From positions 1 to 19,770 of the forward strand of contig QMWY01000005.1 in the NCBI GenBank assembly GCA_003661865.1: DNA of 19,770 nucleotides, written 5' to 3'. Origin of the DNA: Thermoprotei archaeon (lineage in GTDB: Archaea; Thermoproteota; Thermoprotei_A; Sulfolobales; Ignisphaeraceae). Positions 7,140 through 14,622 of the stretch are shown here, piece by piece. The notes under the pieces are model-generated. The model was not told the origin of the DNA, made no database searches, and saw only the letters and a program-made list of their open reading frames with translations. Every line of letters begins with the position of its first letter. Position 1 is the first letter of the stretch. The translations under genes and the position numbers were made by a program.

Positions 7140-8126
7140 ATGTCGGTTCGGATCGGGATATACGGTTTCGGTGCTATAGGCAGGTTGATAGCTAGGGCCG
7201 CCCTGGATAGGGGCTATGAGATCGTGGGAGCTGTGGATATAAACCCGGAGATCGTTGGCAAGGACGTGGGCGAGCTGATCGGGCGTGAGAGGCTCGGGGT
7301 GTCGGTGAGCCGCGACCCCGATACTCTTGTAGAGGCTGACGTGGTTCTGCACGCAACCGGTAGCTACCTCGACAGGGTTTACGACCAGCTCCTGAGGGTC
7401 ATAGACCTGGGGATCGATGTTATATCGACCTGCGAAACCCTTTCGTACCCCTACTACCGCTACCCCGTCCTAGCGAGGAGGCTGGACGCCAAGGCGAGGA
7501 GTCACGGCGTTACGGTGCTGGGCACGGGGATCAACCCAGGGTTCCTCCTAGACACGCTGGTCACAGTGCTGACGGCGCCTTTCCACGTGGTTAAGAGGAT
7601 TAAGGCTGTTAGGAGCCTCGATGCCTCGAAGAGGAGGCTACCCTTCCAGAAGAAGGTCGGTATAGGCCTCGACCCCGATGTCTATAGGGAGAAGCTGGCT
7701 AAGGGGGAGCTAACAGGGCATGTGGGCTACGCCGAGTCAGTGCTGCTTATAGCCGATGCAGCTGGGCTCCAGCCGAGCCGCGTTGCCGAGCACCAGGAGC
7801 CCGTGGTTGCCGAGGAGGATGTTAAGGTGGGTACGAGGGTTATTGGGCGTGGGAAGGTTCTGGGCGCCCGCGGCTACGGCGCCGCTTATGTCGGGGACCG
7901 CGAGGTGATAAGGATCGAGTTCATCGCCTACGCTGGCGCCGAGGAGTACGAGCTTATAGAGATCGAGGGCAAGGAGTACACGGTTACCTGGAAGAGCAGC
8001 GGAACCCCAGGCGATATGGGTACGGTATCGGTGCTCCTCAACCTTGTCGATGCTGTGCTGGAGTCGGGACCTGGTCTCATAACGATGGCCGACCTAGTGC
8101 CATTCAGGCCCAAGCTCGTTCCGTAA
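7140..8126 (+). CDS. NAD(P)-dependent dehydrogenase, 2,4-diaminopentanoate dehydrogenase/DapB-like
   Basis: Two-domain oxidoreductase with an N-terminal Rossmann fold. From ATG 7140 it begins MSVRIGIYGFGAIGR, where G9-x-G11-x2-G14 is the dinucleotide-binding loop, and the central segment has VVLHATGSYLD and GTGINPGF. The C-terminal part ends with SGTPGDMGTVSVLLNLV and GPGLITMADLVPF, features I associate with 2,4-diaminopentanoate dehydrogenase and dihydrodipicolinate reductase-like proteins. Substrate is therefore probably an amino acid-derived amine or imine, but ornithine degradation has no other gene here. The frame opens at ATG 7119; ATG 7140 is preferred because the protein then starts at the Rossmann strand, and box A at 7100-7109 predicts a transcript start near 7129. 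It converges with the gene at 8130. Confidence 0.72.
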   Translation: MSVRIGIYGFGAIGRLIARAALDRGYEIVGAVDINPEIVGKDVGELIGRERLGVSVSRDPDTLVEADVVLHATGSYLDRVYDQLLRVIDLGIDVISTCETLSYPYYRYPVLARRLDAKARSHGVTVLGTGINPGFLLDTLVTVLTAPFHVVKRIKAVRSLDASKRRLPFQKKVGIGLDPDVYREKLAKGELTGHVGYAESVLLIADAAGLQPSRVAEHQEPVVAEEDVKVGTRVIGRGKVLGARGYGAAYVGDREVIRIEFIAYAGAEEYELIEIEGKEYTVTWKSSGTPGDMGTVSVLLNLVDAVLESGPGLITMADLVPFRPKLVP

Positions 8127-8129
8127 AGC

Positions 8130-8768
8130 TCAGATGTTTTCACCGCCTATGTACCTCAACATGGCCCTCCTAACGCTGTCTAGGCCCACGAGCTTCGTGT
8201 ATATCGAGCTCGGCTGCCCGAGGTACAGGTCGTAAACCCTGCTAAACCCCCTATCCAGCAGTAGAGGGTAGTATACCGGGCGGTAGTAGGCCACGGAAAC
8301 CCCGAAGGCCTTACGGAACCCCAGGCCCTCCTCGAGGATCTCCAGCAGTATGCTCATAGCTATCCTAACCCTTCTCAGAGGCCTATCGAGCCCAAGGACG
8401 CTTCTATCAACGGGGCTCAGCTCTCCCAGGCCAAGTGAGCCGCTCCGCAGCTTCTCGTACACCCCCCACATATCGCGGAACATCCTATCGGGGCTCCTCT
8501 CGAGGGGTTCTAGCGTAGGCGCCCTAAGAGGCATCTCATCGACTATGCTCCCCGGATTGACTTTCCGGGCCAGGAGCACGGTGGTGACGGGCGCCTCCCT
8601 AAGCACGCCGGGTATGAAGGCGTCTACGAGGACCACGCGCCCGTCGTAGCCGTCCCTCCTGAGCACGTTGTACCGGGTCTCGAAGAAGGGCTCCCAGATG
8701 AGTAGACCCCTCCTCATATACCTACGCAACGCCTGCTCCCGAGGCTTTACGAACGGCAATGAGTACAC
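8130..8768 (-). CDS. Unrecognised 212-aa protein
   Basis: I do not recognise this protein. It is soluble-looking, rich in Arg and Leu, with no signal peptide, transmembrane helix or cysteine cluster. Noticeable stretches are GRVVLVDAFIPGVLREAP (about 43-60, strand-rich), an Arg-rich middle (GLDRPLRRVRIAMSILLEIL) and a Tyr-rich C-terminal half (VAYYRPVYYPLLLDRGFSR). It is coding rather than a shadow: it fills the strand opposite a gap, abuts the convergent dehydrogenase by 3 bases, and has codon use like its neighbours. The start is GTG 8768. A possible promoter lies at 8854-8866, and a perfect inverted repeat (8829-8851) covers its likely transcription start, so it may be controlled by a dimeric repressor. 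Confidence 0.7.
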   Translation of the reverse strand: MYSLPFVKPREQALRRYMRRGLLIWEPFFETRYNVLRRDGYDGRVVLVDAFIPGVLREAPVTTVLLARKVNPGSIVDEMPLRAPTLEPLERSPDRMFRDMWGVYEKLRSGSLGLGELSPVDRSVLGLDRPLRRVRIAMSILLEILEEGLGFRKAFGVSVAYYRPVYYPLLLDRGFSRVYDLYLGQPSSIYTKLVGLDSVRRAMLRYIGGENI

Positions 8769-8828
8769 ACCCGCTCAGCCGGATGGCTCTAGCTCACCGC
8801 TCGCTTCGAAGGGCGCGTTCATCACAGC

Positions 8829-8851
8829 TGTGGAGAGGTACACTCTCCACA
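8829..8851. promoter_or_regulatory. Perfect 9-bp inverted repeat, likely operator
   Basis: TGTGGAGAG (8829-8837) and CTCTCCACA (8843-8851) are exact reverse complements around a 5-base centre, gtaca. It lies in the 124-base space between two divergent unknown genes, next to the box A element. For the minus gene it covers the expected transcription start; for the plus gene it is immediately upstream of box A. Confidence 0.5.
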
Positions 8852-8853
8852 AT

Positions 8854-8866
8854 CTAAAATCTTTAG
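8854..8866. promoter_or_regulatory. Self-complementary box A for two divergent genes
   Basis: CTAAA-atc-TTTAG is a small palindrome offering a TATA-like core on both strands. On the plus strand it predicts transcription start near 8886, just before GTG 8893. On the minus strand it predicts start near 8832-8834, leaving a 65-base leader to GTG 8768. Confidence 0.42.
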
Positions 8867-8892
8867 TTCCTTCACTCCTACCCCACCCTTAG

Positions 8893-9483
8893 GTGCTACT
8901 GGCTGTGGCCTCGAAGAGCTTCCTTGAAGAGGCTAGCCGAGAGGTCAGGCCCGTATATGCACAAGGCCTATTCTTCGTTGGCATAGGCGCTATATCCTAC
9001 TACCTGGTTTTTGACTACCACGACCCGCTGGGGTACTACGAGGCTATCACATCGGATAGGAGGCTTCTCGAGGAGGAGGCGGCCAAGCTTAGCTACAACA
9101 TGCAGAGGTTCCTCGATGAGGAGCGCGTGGTCGTCAACGGTGTTAGGGTTAGGCCCCGCGTATCAATGGTGGATATAGGGTTCAGGAGTTCTAGGAGGAG
9201 GCCCTACATAGTGTTCGCAATAAGGTTCAGGGCGCCGGTTAGGCCTGGCAGCAACACTTATGAGAACTGGTACGAGCCTGAGGTGCCTGAGTACAACTAC
9301 GTGGCCTACTGGATCTTTCCGCCGGGCGCTCGGGTCAGGGAGGTTGTTGTAGGTGAGGAGTTTGACGTTGTTGGTGGAAATGTGGTGGCGATATATGGTA
9401 GGAGGGGTGTTAAGACTAGCGGCTACGAGAAGATAGTGTTCGAGATGCCCGAGCTCAGGGAGGGTGTCCATGGTCAGGGTTAG
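8893..9483 (+). CDS. Unrecognised 196-aa protein cotranscribed with a MoaD-like gene
   Basis: I do not recognise this family. It is a soluble-looking, Tyr- and Val-rich protein with an N-terminal helix-loop (SKSFLEEASREV), a hydrophobic strand GLFFVGIGAISYYLVF, a charged helix (RRLLEEEAAKLSYNMQRFL) and a second half built of strand-like repeats. That half includes ENWYEPEVPEYNYVAYWIFP (aromatic and acidic) and VVGEEFDVVGGNVVAIYGRR. There are no cysteines, so it is not an iron-sulfur protein. GTG 8893 would be near-leaderless; GTG 8905 is the alternative. Its 3' end overlaps the MoaD-like gene by 14 bases, which suggests a joint function, perhaps in sulfur transfer or pterin cofactor handling. 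That is inference from position only. Confidence 0.7.
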   Translation: MLLAVASKSFLEEASREVRPVYAQGLFFVGIGAISYYLVFDYHDPLGYYEAITSDRRLLEEEAAKLSYNMQRFLDEERVVVNGVRVRPRVSMVDIGFRSSRRRPYIVFAIRFRAPVRPGSNTYENWYEPEVPEYNYVAYWIFPPGARVREVVVGEEFDVVGGNVVAIYGRRGVKTSGYEKIVFEMPELREGVHGQG

Positions 9484-9706
9484 GCTGCACCTCTCCCTGC
9501 GCGAGGCTCTTGGCGAGTACGTAGAGCTCGGCATTAGTGGCTGCATAAAGGCGTATGAGCTTCTAGAGGAGCTGCGGAGGCTTCTTAACAGCGCCACCGA
9601 TACTGGTAGTCTTGTAGTGGTCAGGAACGGTGTGGGCCTAGGTAAAAACGATGTCGTGTGCAAGGACGACGTTGTGGATGTTCTACCCTCGATTAGCGGG
9701 GGTTAG
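9470..9706 (+). CDS. moaD: MoaD/ThiS-like ubiquitin-fold sulfur carrier
   Basis: Beta-grasp protein of about 78 aa ending in the diglycine ISGG, the site where an E1-like enzyme adenylates and thiolates MoaD, ThiS and archaeal SAMP proteins. VRVRLHLSLREALGE at the N-terminus and DDVVDVLPSISGG at the end are typical of MoaD (large-subunit partner MoaE makes molybdopterin). SD-like GGGAGG at 9458-9463 favours ATG 9470 over GTG 9464. It overlaps the preceding unknown gene and converges, 3 bases apart, with the tungsten enzyme GAPOR, which supports a role in tungstopterin synthesis. A two-Cys central loop (C26, C56 by the longer start) is unusual but unexplained. A SAMP-type protein-modifier role is possible. 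Confidence 0.8.
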   Translation: MVRVRLHLSLREALGEYVELGISGCIKAYELLEELRRLLNSATDTGSLVVVRNGVGLGKNDVVCKDDVVDVLPSISGG

Positions 9707-9709
9707 GGT

Positions 9710-11692
9710 TTAGGAACCCAGGATCTCCTTTACCTTAGCGTAGAACCTGTCCCACCACTCCCTAGCAGCCCCCCACGGATCCTTGGAGAACCTCTCAACC
9801 CATTCAGCAGACTTTATCTCTGAGGCTATGGATACAACCACGTCCCTAGCCTTCATACTCTCCCAGAACCTCGGCTCAGCACCTGCCCTCCTATCGTACT
9901 CTGCTATCCTCCTGTACATCTCCCTAGCATGGGCGTCAAGATCCACATCGACACCCCACATCTCCTTGTACAGCAGCGGCAGCATCTTCTCCGCCCACCT
10001 GCGGTGGAACCTGCAGATCCCGGCGTTGTCAACGAGGTACTCCTTGAGGGCCCTGCCAACCGCAGACTTAGCGAAGTCCTCAGGCTCCATGAACGTTGGG
10101 GAGTAGTTTGTCCAGTACCTCCCGAGTATGAAGAGCGGGGCGACCATGCCTGGGGTCCAGTAGTAGTTGGGGGTCATGTACCCCTCATCGCCAAAGGCCG
10201 CGTAGACTACGAGGTCCTCAAACCTTATCCCGAGCTTCTTAACCCTATCCTCAAACCTCTTATCCAGCTCCTTGGCCGCAACCCTTAGTCCCTTCTCAGC
10301 TATGAGCCTCAGGATCTCGTTGTCCTTGCGAACGAGGCCCTCGATGAGCCTCCTAGCGATCTCGGCGTTGGTGTCTGAGTACTCGACGCGGTAGTTCTTC
10401 GGGTCGAAGAAGGGCTTCTTATCGAGGCCCAGCTCCTCCGGCTTGAGCAGCCCCTTCCACACAGCCTCCATAAGCCACGAGATCACGTGGCCTAGCTCTA
10501 TCGCGTCGAGGCCCAGCGCATCTACTAGGTCGACGAGCTCGGCAGCCTTATCGAGCTTGAACACCCCTATCATGGGGCCGAGGCCGTTGAATGGCTCGTA
10601 GTCGACCTTCTTCCCCCTCCACACCTTCTTGCACGCCACGGGGCAGGGCTCGCCACAGGTGTACCAGCTCTTAGCCCTGACGAACACCTCCTCGTTGAAG
10701 GGCTTCCAGAAGTGCTCCATGATCATCTCGTGAAGCTTCATCCTGAGCTCCTTCGGCATGTACATCATGTCGTAGGCGAATATCGGTACCAAGTCCTTGT
10801 AGTGCGGGTAGTTGACCCCGAAGGTCCCACCGGTCCCCATGCTCTCGTCGTAGCGGTACTTCACCGTCGCGCCTACCATAGCCTGCACGTAGTTCTTCCC
10901 CAAAGCCTTCCTCGATATCTCATTCACTAGGTTCAGATCCCCGAGCCTCGGGTTCCTCTTCATGGGCTCGAACCTGCCGCCTATTATGATCGCTGCGACG
11001 CCGTGCGCCTGGTACAGGACGCTTCCGCCACCGCCACGCGATGCCGAGTCCTCGGCACCGTACGCTAGATCCCTCCTCCTAACGTCTATGTCTATGGAGA
11101 AGATCGCGCCGCCTATAGTCTTCAGGGCGGCGGGGCCTATGGCTAGTATACGGGCGTTGTTCCTAGAAACGAAGTCCCAGTACTTATCGGCTAGGTACTT
11201 GGTGAGGGCGTAGACCCCTACCTTCCCCTGGTACCCACCGTAGATCTTCTCCAGCTCGTCGGGCTCGATATGCTCGATCCTAACGCTAACCCTCCCCTCC
11301 TCGTCCCCCTCTATGAGGAGCACTGCGGGCTTCTCAGACCTGCCCTCGATTACTATGGCATCGATACCGCTCCTCATGAACTTGTACGCCGCGCCCCCGA
11401 GGGCGCTTACGTGCAGACCCCTGGTCTCCGGGCTTCTGAACACAGCGATCAGCCTATGGGCCCCGAACAGCTTGCCGCCTGCAAACACCCCCTTGCCTAT
11501 GACAACGACGTTGCGCTCGCTGAATACGGGGTGTCTCCAGCTCTCGTACCTCTCTAGGTGAAGCTTGACACCTAGGTCTATAGGGCCGAGGACCTCGGGC
11601 GCCGAGAACTCCTCGATCCTGCTGCTACCGCTGCTAACGTCTATGAAGAGCGCGCGGTAGGTGAAGGGCACCCTCAACACCACCCTTACCAT
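9710..11692 (-). CDS. gor: Glyceraldehyde-3-phosphate:ferredoxin oxidoreductase (GAPOR)
   Basis: Tungsten enzyme of the aldehyde ferredoxin oxidoreductase family that oxidises glyceraldehyde 3-phosphate to 3-phosphoglycerate, passing electrons to ferredoxin in the modified archaeal glycolysis. From ATG 11692 it has 660 aa, close to GAPOR (about 650) and longer than AOR or FOR (about 605-620). Cluster ligands are C346, C350 and C354 in TCGEPCPVACKK plus C560 in AGICRFHR; the C-x3-C-x3-C spacing and GEPCPV context are what I recall for GAPOR rather than the C-x2-C-x3-C of AOR. AEDSASRGGGGSVL and MGTGGTFGVNYP are conserved pterin-region segments. The frame opens at ATG 11758, but the 22 extra residues are not family-like, and box A at 11707-11718 makes ATG 11692 leaderless. 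Confidence 0.85.
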   Translation of the reverse strand: MVRVVLRVPFTYRALFIDVSSGSSRIEEFSAPEVLGPIDLGVKLHLERYESWRHPVFSERNVVVIGKGVFAGGKLFGAHRLIAVFRSPETRGLHVSALGGAAYKFMRSGIDAIVIEGRSEKPAVLLIEGDEEGRVSVRIEHIEPDELEKIYGGYQGKVGVYALTKYLADKYWDFVSRNNARILAIGPAALKTIGGAIFSIDIDVRRRDLAYGAEDSASRGGGGSVLYQAHGVAAIIIGGRFEPMKRNPRLGDLNLVNEISRKALGKNYVQAMVGATVKYRYDESMGTGGTFGVNYPHYKDLVPIFAYDMMYMPKELRMKLHEMIMEHFWKPFNEEVFVRAKSWYTCGEPCPVACKKVWRGKKVDYEPFNGLGPMIGVFKLDKAAELVDLVDALGLDAIELGHVISWLMEAVWKGLLKPEELGLDKKPFFDPKNYRVEYSDTNAEIARRLIEGLVRKDNEILRLIAEKGLRVAAKELDKRFEDRVKKLGIRFEDLVVYAAFGDEGYMTPNYYWTPGMVAPLFILGRYWTNYSPTFMEPEDFAKSAVGRALKEYLVDNAGICRFHRRWAEKMLPLLYKEMWGVDVDLDAHAREMYRRIAEYDRRAGAEPRFWESMKARDVVVSIASEIKSAEWVERFSKDPWGAAREWWDRFYAKVKEILGS

Positions 11693-11706
11693 GGGTTGCC
11701 GGAAGG

Positions 11707-11718
11707 TTATAACATAAA
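11707..11718 (-). promoter_or_regulatory. Box A of GAPOR
   Basis: tttatgttataa on the minus strand lies about 23 bases before ATG 11692, fitting a leaderless transcript and arguing against the longer frame that starts at 11758. Confidence 0.5.
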
Positions 11719-11728
11719 CGCGTGAAAC

Positions 11729-11737
11729 GCTAATTAC
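11729..11737 (+). promoter_or_regulatory. Box A of the dephospho-CoA kinase gene
   Basis: gctaattac is centred 24 bases before ATG 11757, again a leaderless arrangement. It lies back to back with the GAPOR box A, 10 bases apart. Confidence 0.45.
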
Positions 11738-11756
11738 GGGTCTTATTGGTATACCC

Positions 11757-12323
11757 ATGCCCGTGACCGGTATGCCTGAGAGGTGCCTATCCCTACCTCC
11801 ACGCTTAAGGCCCCTGCTGAGGGAGGCGCACCGCTACTTCACCTCCTACACGGTTGAGGCGCCGCCGCGCGAAGCAGTTGAAAATACGGTTTCACTTGTG
11901 GGGAGCCCTACGAGGCTATGGCTCGTGGGCGATGTGGTCTGCTCAAACTTCCTCAACCATGGGTATAAACCATGGGCATGCATAGTCGACCTCAGAAGCG
12001 AGCGCCACGCACTCCCTCCAGGGCTTAGGAGGCTCTTCCTCACAAGCTTCGGTCTCGTGATAGAGGTTGAGAACCCTCCCGGTATGTTGTGCAACGAGGC
12101 CCTAGAGGCGGTGAAGAGGCTAGCGGTCCAAGGCCCGGGACTTCTGATGGTGAAGGGGGAGGAGGATCTGCTGGGCCTAGCAGTCCTACTAGAGGCACCC
12201 ATAGGCAGCTACCTAGTATACGGCATACCGCCCCGTCGGGGAATAGCGATCATACCCGTAAACCATGAGAACAGGGCTAAGGCAAGGAGTCTAGTCGAGC
12301 TCTTCGAAGAGGCGAATCGCTAA
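11757..12323 (+). CDS. Archaeal GTP-dependent dephospho-CoA kinase (DUF359 family)
   Basis: Catalyses the last step of coenzyme A synthesis, phosphorylating dephospho-CoA with GTP rather than ATP. The 188-aa length and motif order fit the archaeal DUF359 family: GDVVCSN (58-64), IVDLRS (76-81), an NPPG segment (107-110), VKGEEDLLGLAVLL (132-145) and YGIPPRRG (155-162). The acidic residues of IVD and GEED are the likely metal and nucleotide ligands. There is no Walker A loop, which excludes the bacterial CoaE type. The start ATG 11757 is leaderless relative to the box A; ATG 11772 is an alternative. It diverges from GAPOR, and the two transcripts begin about 65 bases apart. tRNA-Arg follows 45 bases downstream on the same strand. 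Confidence 0.85.
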   Translation: MPVTGMPERCLSLPPRLRPLLREAHRYFTSYTVEAPPREAVENTVSLVGSPTRLWLVGDVVCSNFLNHGYKPWACIVDLRSERHALPPGLRRLFLTSFGLVIEVENPPGMLCNEALEAVKRLAVQGPGLLMVKGEEDLLGLAVLLEAPIGSYLVYGIPPRRGIAIIPVNHENRAKARSLVELFEEANR

Positions 12324-12368
12324 TAAGCTACCCTTACCACCAGCATACCGCGGAGCCCCTAGGTAAGA

Positions 12369-12446
<78 letters not shown>

Positions 12447-12629
12447 TAGCTTCATCGCCTCCCCCTACACTCCCGATGTGCTTGCATCTATGCTATGGAT
12501 AGTACTCATCACAGAATATCCGATTTCCTCCTACCCTTCAGATCGGGAGGTTGCACCCCCCAAAATAGCGTTGCAGACCAGAGCTAGATGAGTTCTATTT
12601 CTGAGGGCAACATAATAGGTATTGATTGA

Positions 12630-13042
12630 ATTGCTAGGCTACGCACTGAAGTAGTTACTGCAGATACTCACTGATGATGCCGCTAGGAATAATAAGGTGG
12701 TTATGAATAAGCCTGAGCATGCTAGAAGCGGGATTATCTAGCTGCATCGCATGCTTAGCTAATGCTGGTATCCCTAGCCGGGTGTGTCTATTGAAAGCCT
12801 TGGGATAATGGTCAAAGAGTACTACGACCTGGGGTTCGGTGGCGGAGGTGTTAAGCTAGATATGCGGGTAATTAAGAGCCACTGCCGCTTGAAGGCGTCG
12901 AGGATGAGGAGACGGTGACGAGGTTTTGCAGAGGATCGCTAGTCTGTCGACGCCATCATTAAAGAGCTTTACCTATGTTAAGGTTGCACCCAACAAGCTA
13001 GCTAGAGCCCAACAGCTATGCAGTTTACGCGTAACACCATGA
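12630..13042 (+). pseudogene. Ghost gene in at least five frame-shifted pieces
   Basis: This 637-base stretch has no open gene, but the plus strand carries protein-like fragments that follow each other with frame changes almost end to end. They are ELLGYALK then a TAG then QILTDDAARNNKVVMNK (to a TAG at 12739), IACLANAGIPSRVCLLKALG (12740-12805), IMVKEYYDLGFGGGGVKLDM (12805-12875), EPLPLEGVEDEETVTRF (12876 onward), and SFTYVKVAPNKLARAQQL, ending at TGA 13040. At least four shifts and one or two internal stops are needed. The composition of the pieces is coding-like and they keep one order, so I read it as one former gene of about 140 codons or more. I do not recognise the family. Nothing else is visible in 12447-12629. 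Confidence 0.45.
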
Positions 13043-13083
13043 TCGATCCCTAGATGTTACCCTGGACAGCGATCGCATAGGCT

Positions 13084-14436
13084 CTAGGTGCTTCTCATTA
13101 ACGCCCCTGTAATCCTTCTGCTCCTCCTCTCTTCAAAGAACTTTAGCGCTACATCTGGGAAGAGGGCGTACGTAAGGTAATCTTCGAACTTCTCCACATA
13201 CTCCTTGGGGAGCTCATGCTTCGCCCTTTCGAGGTCTATGACCTCCTCAACCTCCTTACGTTTTGAAGACCTTGCCATCTCTACAAGTTCTGGGTTTATT
13301 GGTGCCGGTGGCTTCCCGTACTTACCGTTTATGTAGTCTACAACCTCCTTCAGCAGAGCTCTATACCTACCGCTGACAACGTTTAGCACTGCTTGCACAC
13401 CAACGATCTGGGACAGTGGTGTCACCAGGGGAGGCCATCCAAGGTCCTCTCTAACCCTACTAACCTCTTCAAGAACCTGAGGGAGCTTATCTTCAGCACC
13501 GAGCTCACGTAGCTGTGCTAGAAGGTTGCTAAGCATACCCCCGGGTACCTGATGCTCGAGGACCCTTACGTCTACTGGAGGGTTCTTCAATGCGTAATCA
13601 TAGTCTCTATACTTCCTCCTGATCTCCCATACGAGCCGCGCAGCCTCGTAAAGCACCTTAGCATCTACGCCAGGGTCATAGGGTGTTCCGCGCAGCGCCT
13701 CGACAAGGGTCTCAGCGGGTGTATGCGATGTGAATAGGCTCAGCGATGATATAGTCACGTCAACTGCGTCTGCACCAGCCTCGATAGCCTTTAGCAGGGT
13801 CATCGGTGCGAAGCCTGCCGTTGCATGGCTATGCACATCCACCCTAATCCTCAGCTCCTTCCTTAGCCTAGACACCAGCTCGTAGGCTACGTAAGGCTTG
13901 AGGATGCCGCTCATATCCTTGATCGTTATCCATTCGGGCTCGAATCGATGAAGGATCTCCTCCGCCAACTTTACGTAATAGTCAATGGTGTGTACAGGGC
14001 TTATGGTATAGACCATGCATACCTGTACTTCGGCACCAACCTCCTTAGCCTTCCTCACGGGGATCTCTAGGTTATCGAGATCGTTTAGGGCATCAAACAC
14101 CCTAAATATATCTACACCGTCCCTATGAGCATACTCCACGAACTTCTCAACAACGTCGCGTGGGTAGTGCTTATAGCCAACTAGGTTCATGCCCCTGAGG
14201 AGCATCATTAGCTTGGTCCGCTTAGCCTTCTGCCGGACAAGCCTAAGCCTTTCCCAGGGATCCTCCTTCAGGAAGCGAAGCGGCGCATCAAAGGTTGCCC
14301 CACCCCATACCTCAAGGGCATAGAACCCAGCTCTATCCAGGACCTCTACAATACGGACAACATCCTCGGTTCTCATGCGAGTTGCTAGAAGGGATTGCTG
14401 CCCGTCTCGAACAGTGAGGTCTACTAGGAGTAACAA
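13084..14436 (-). CDS. pycB: Carboxyltransferase subunit of pyruvate carboxylase / oxaloacetate decarboxylase (no biotin domain)
   Basis: TIM-barrel carboxyltransferase that moves CO2 between biotin and pyruvate/oxaloacetate. Numbered from GTG 14463: DLTVRDGQQSLLATRMRT (15-32), VWGGATFD (52-59), the active-site lysine K182 in IKDMSG, and the metal ligands H211 and H213 in HSHATAG. The HMGL-like barrel is followed by the conserved PycB C-terminal domain (QVPGGMLSNL). The protein stops after that domain, so the biotinyl domain with its MKM motif must be a separate protein, as in archaeal two-part enzymes. TTG 14436 (450 aa) is preferred to GTG 14463 because the box A at 14469-14477 is only 10 bases from the GTG. 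No biotin carboxylase lies nearby, so direction (anaplerosis versus decarboxylation) is open. Confidence 0.88.
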   Translation of the reverse strand: MLLLVDLTVRDGQQSLLATRMRTEDVVRIVEVLDRAGFYALEVWGGATFDAPLRFLKEDPWERLRLVRQKAKRTKLMMLLRGMNLVGYKHYPRDVVEKFVEYAHRDGVDIFRVFDALNDLDNLEIPVRKAKEVGAEVQVCMVYTISPVHTIDYYVKLAEEILHRFEPEWITIKDMSGILKPYVAYELVSRLRKELRIRVDVHSHATAGFAPMTLLKAIEAGADAVDVTISSLSLFTSHTPAETLVEALRGTPYDPGVDAKVLYEAARLVWEIRRKYRDYDYALKNPPVDVRVLEHQVPGGMLSNLLAQLRELGAEDKLPQVLEEVSRVREDLGWPPLVTPLSQIVGVQAVLNVVSGRYRALLKEVVDYINGKYGKPPAPINPELVEMARSSKRKEVEEVIDLERAKHELPKEYVEKFEDYLTYALFPDVALKFFEERRSRRITGALMRST

Positions 14437-14468
14437 TATACCACCACAGCGTGATTGCTTCACAAACC

Positions 14469-14477
14469 TATTTAAAG
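14469..14477 (-). promoter_or_regulatory. Box A of the pycB-like gene
   Basis: ctttaaata on the minus strand. The expected transcription start near 14448 falls inside the GTG-started frame and just before TTG 14436. Confidence 0.45.
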
Positions 14478-14622
14478 AGGGGTGAGGTAACCGAAGTAGC
14501 TGCCCTCAATCCACGGAAGTAGGTACCAGTAGTCCAGCGTAGCAATGAGTGCTAATCCCTCTCTGTTCAATCACTGAGCTATTACACTTCGTAGAGCCCG
14601 CGATCTTGGCAGCGGGTTGCGG

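Noticed and set aside
9163..9663. 166-codon minus-strand frame over the MoaD-like and 196-aa genes
   Set aside because: Rich in Ser, Arg, Pro and Thr without hydrophobic pattern; the plus strand has a recognisable MoaD with diglycine end in the same place.
9783..11561. Several plus-strand frames of 80-120 codons opposite GAPOR
   Set aside because: The GAPOR frame is continuous with all cluster ligands; these frames overlap each other and have low-complexity Ser/His-rich content.
9710..11692. Plain aldehyde ferredoxin oxidoreductase (AOR or FOR)
   Set aside because: Length near 660, C-x3-C-x3-C spacing and the segments around it agree with GAPOR rather than AOR/FOR, as far as I can recall these families.
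12672..12718. C/D box guide RNA suggested by TGATGA and a later CTGA
   Set aside because: The first base of the C box does not fit, D' and C' boxes are missing, and the same bases read as part of the ghost gene.
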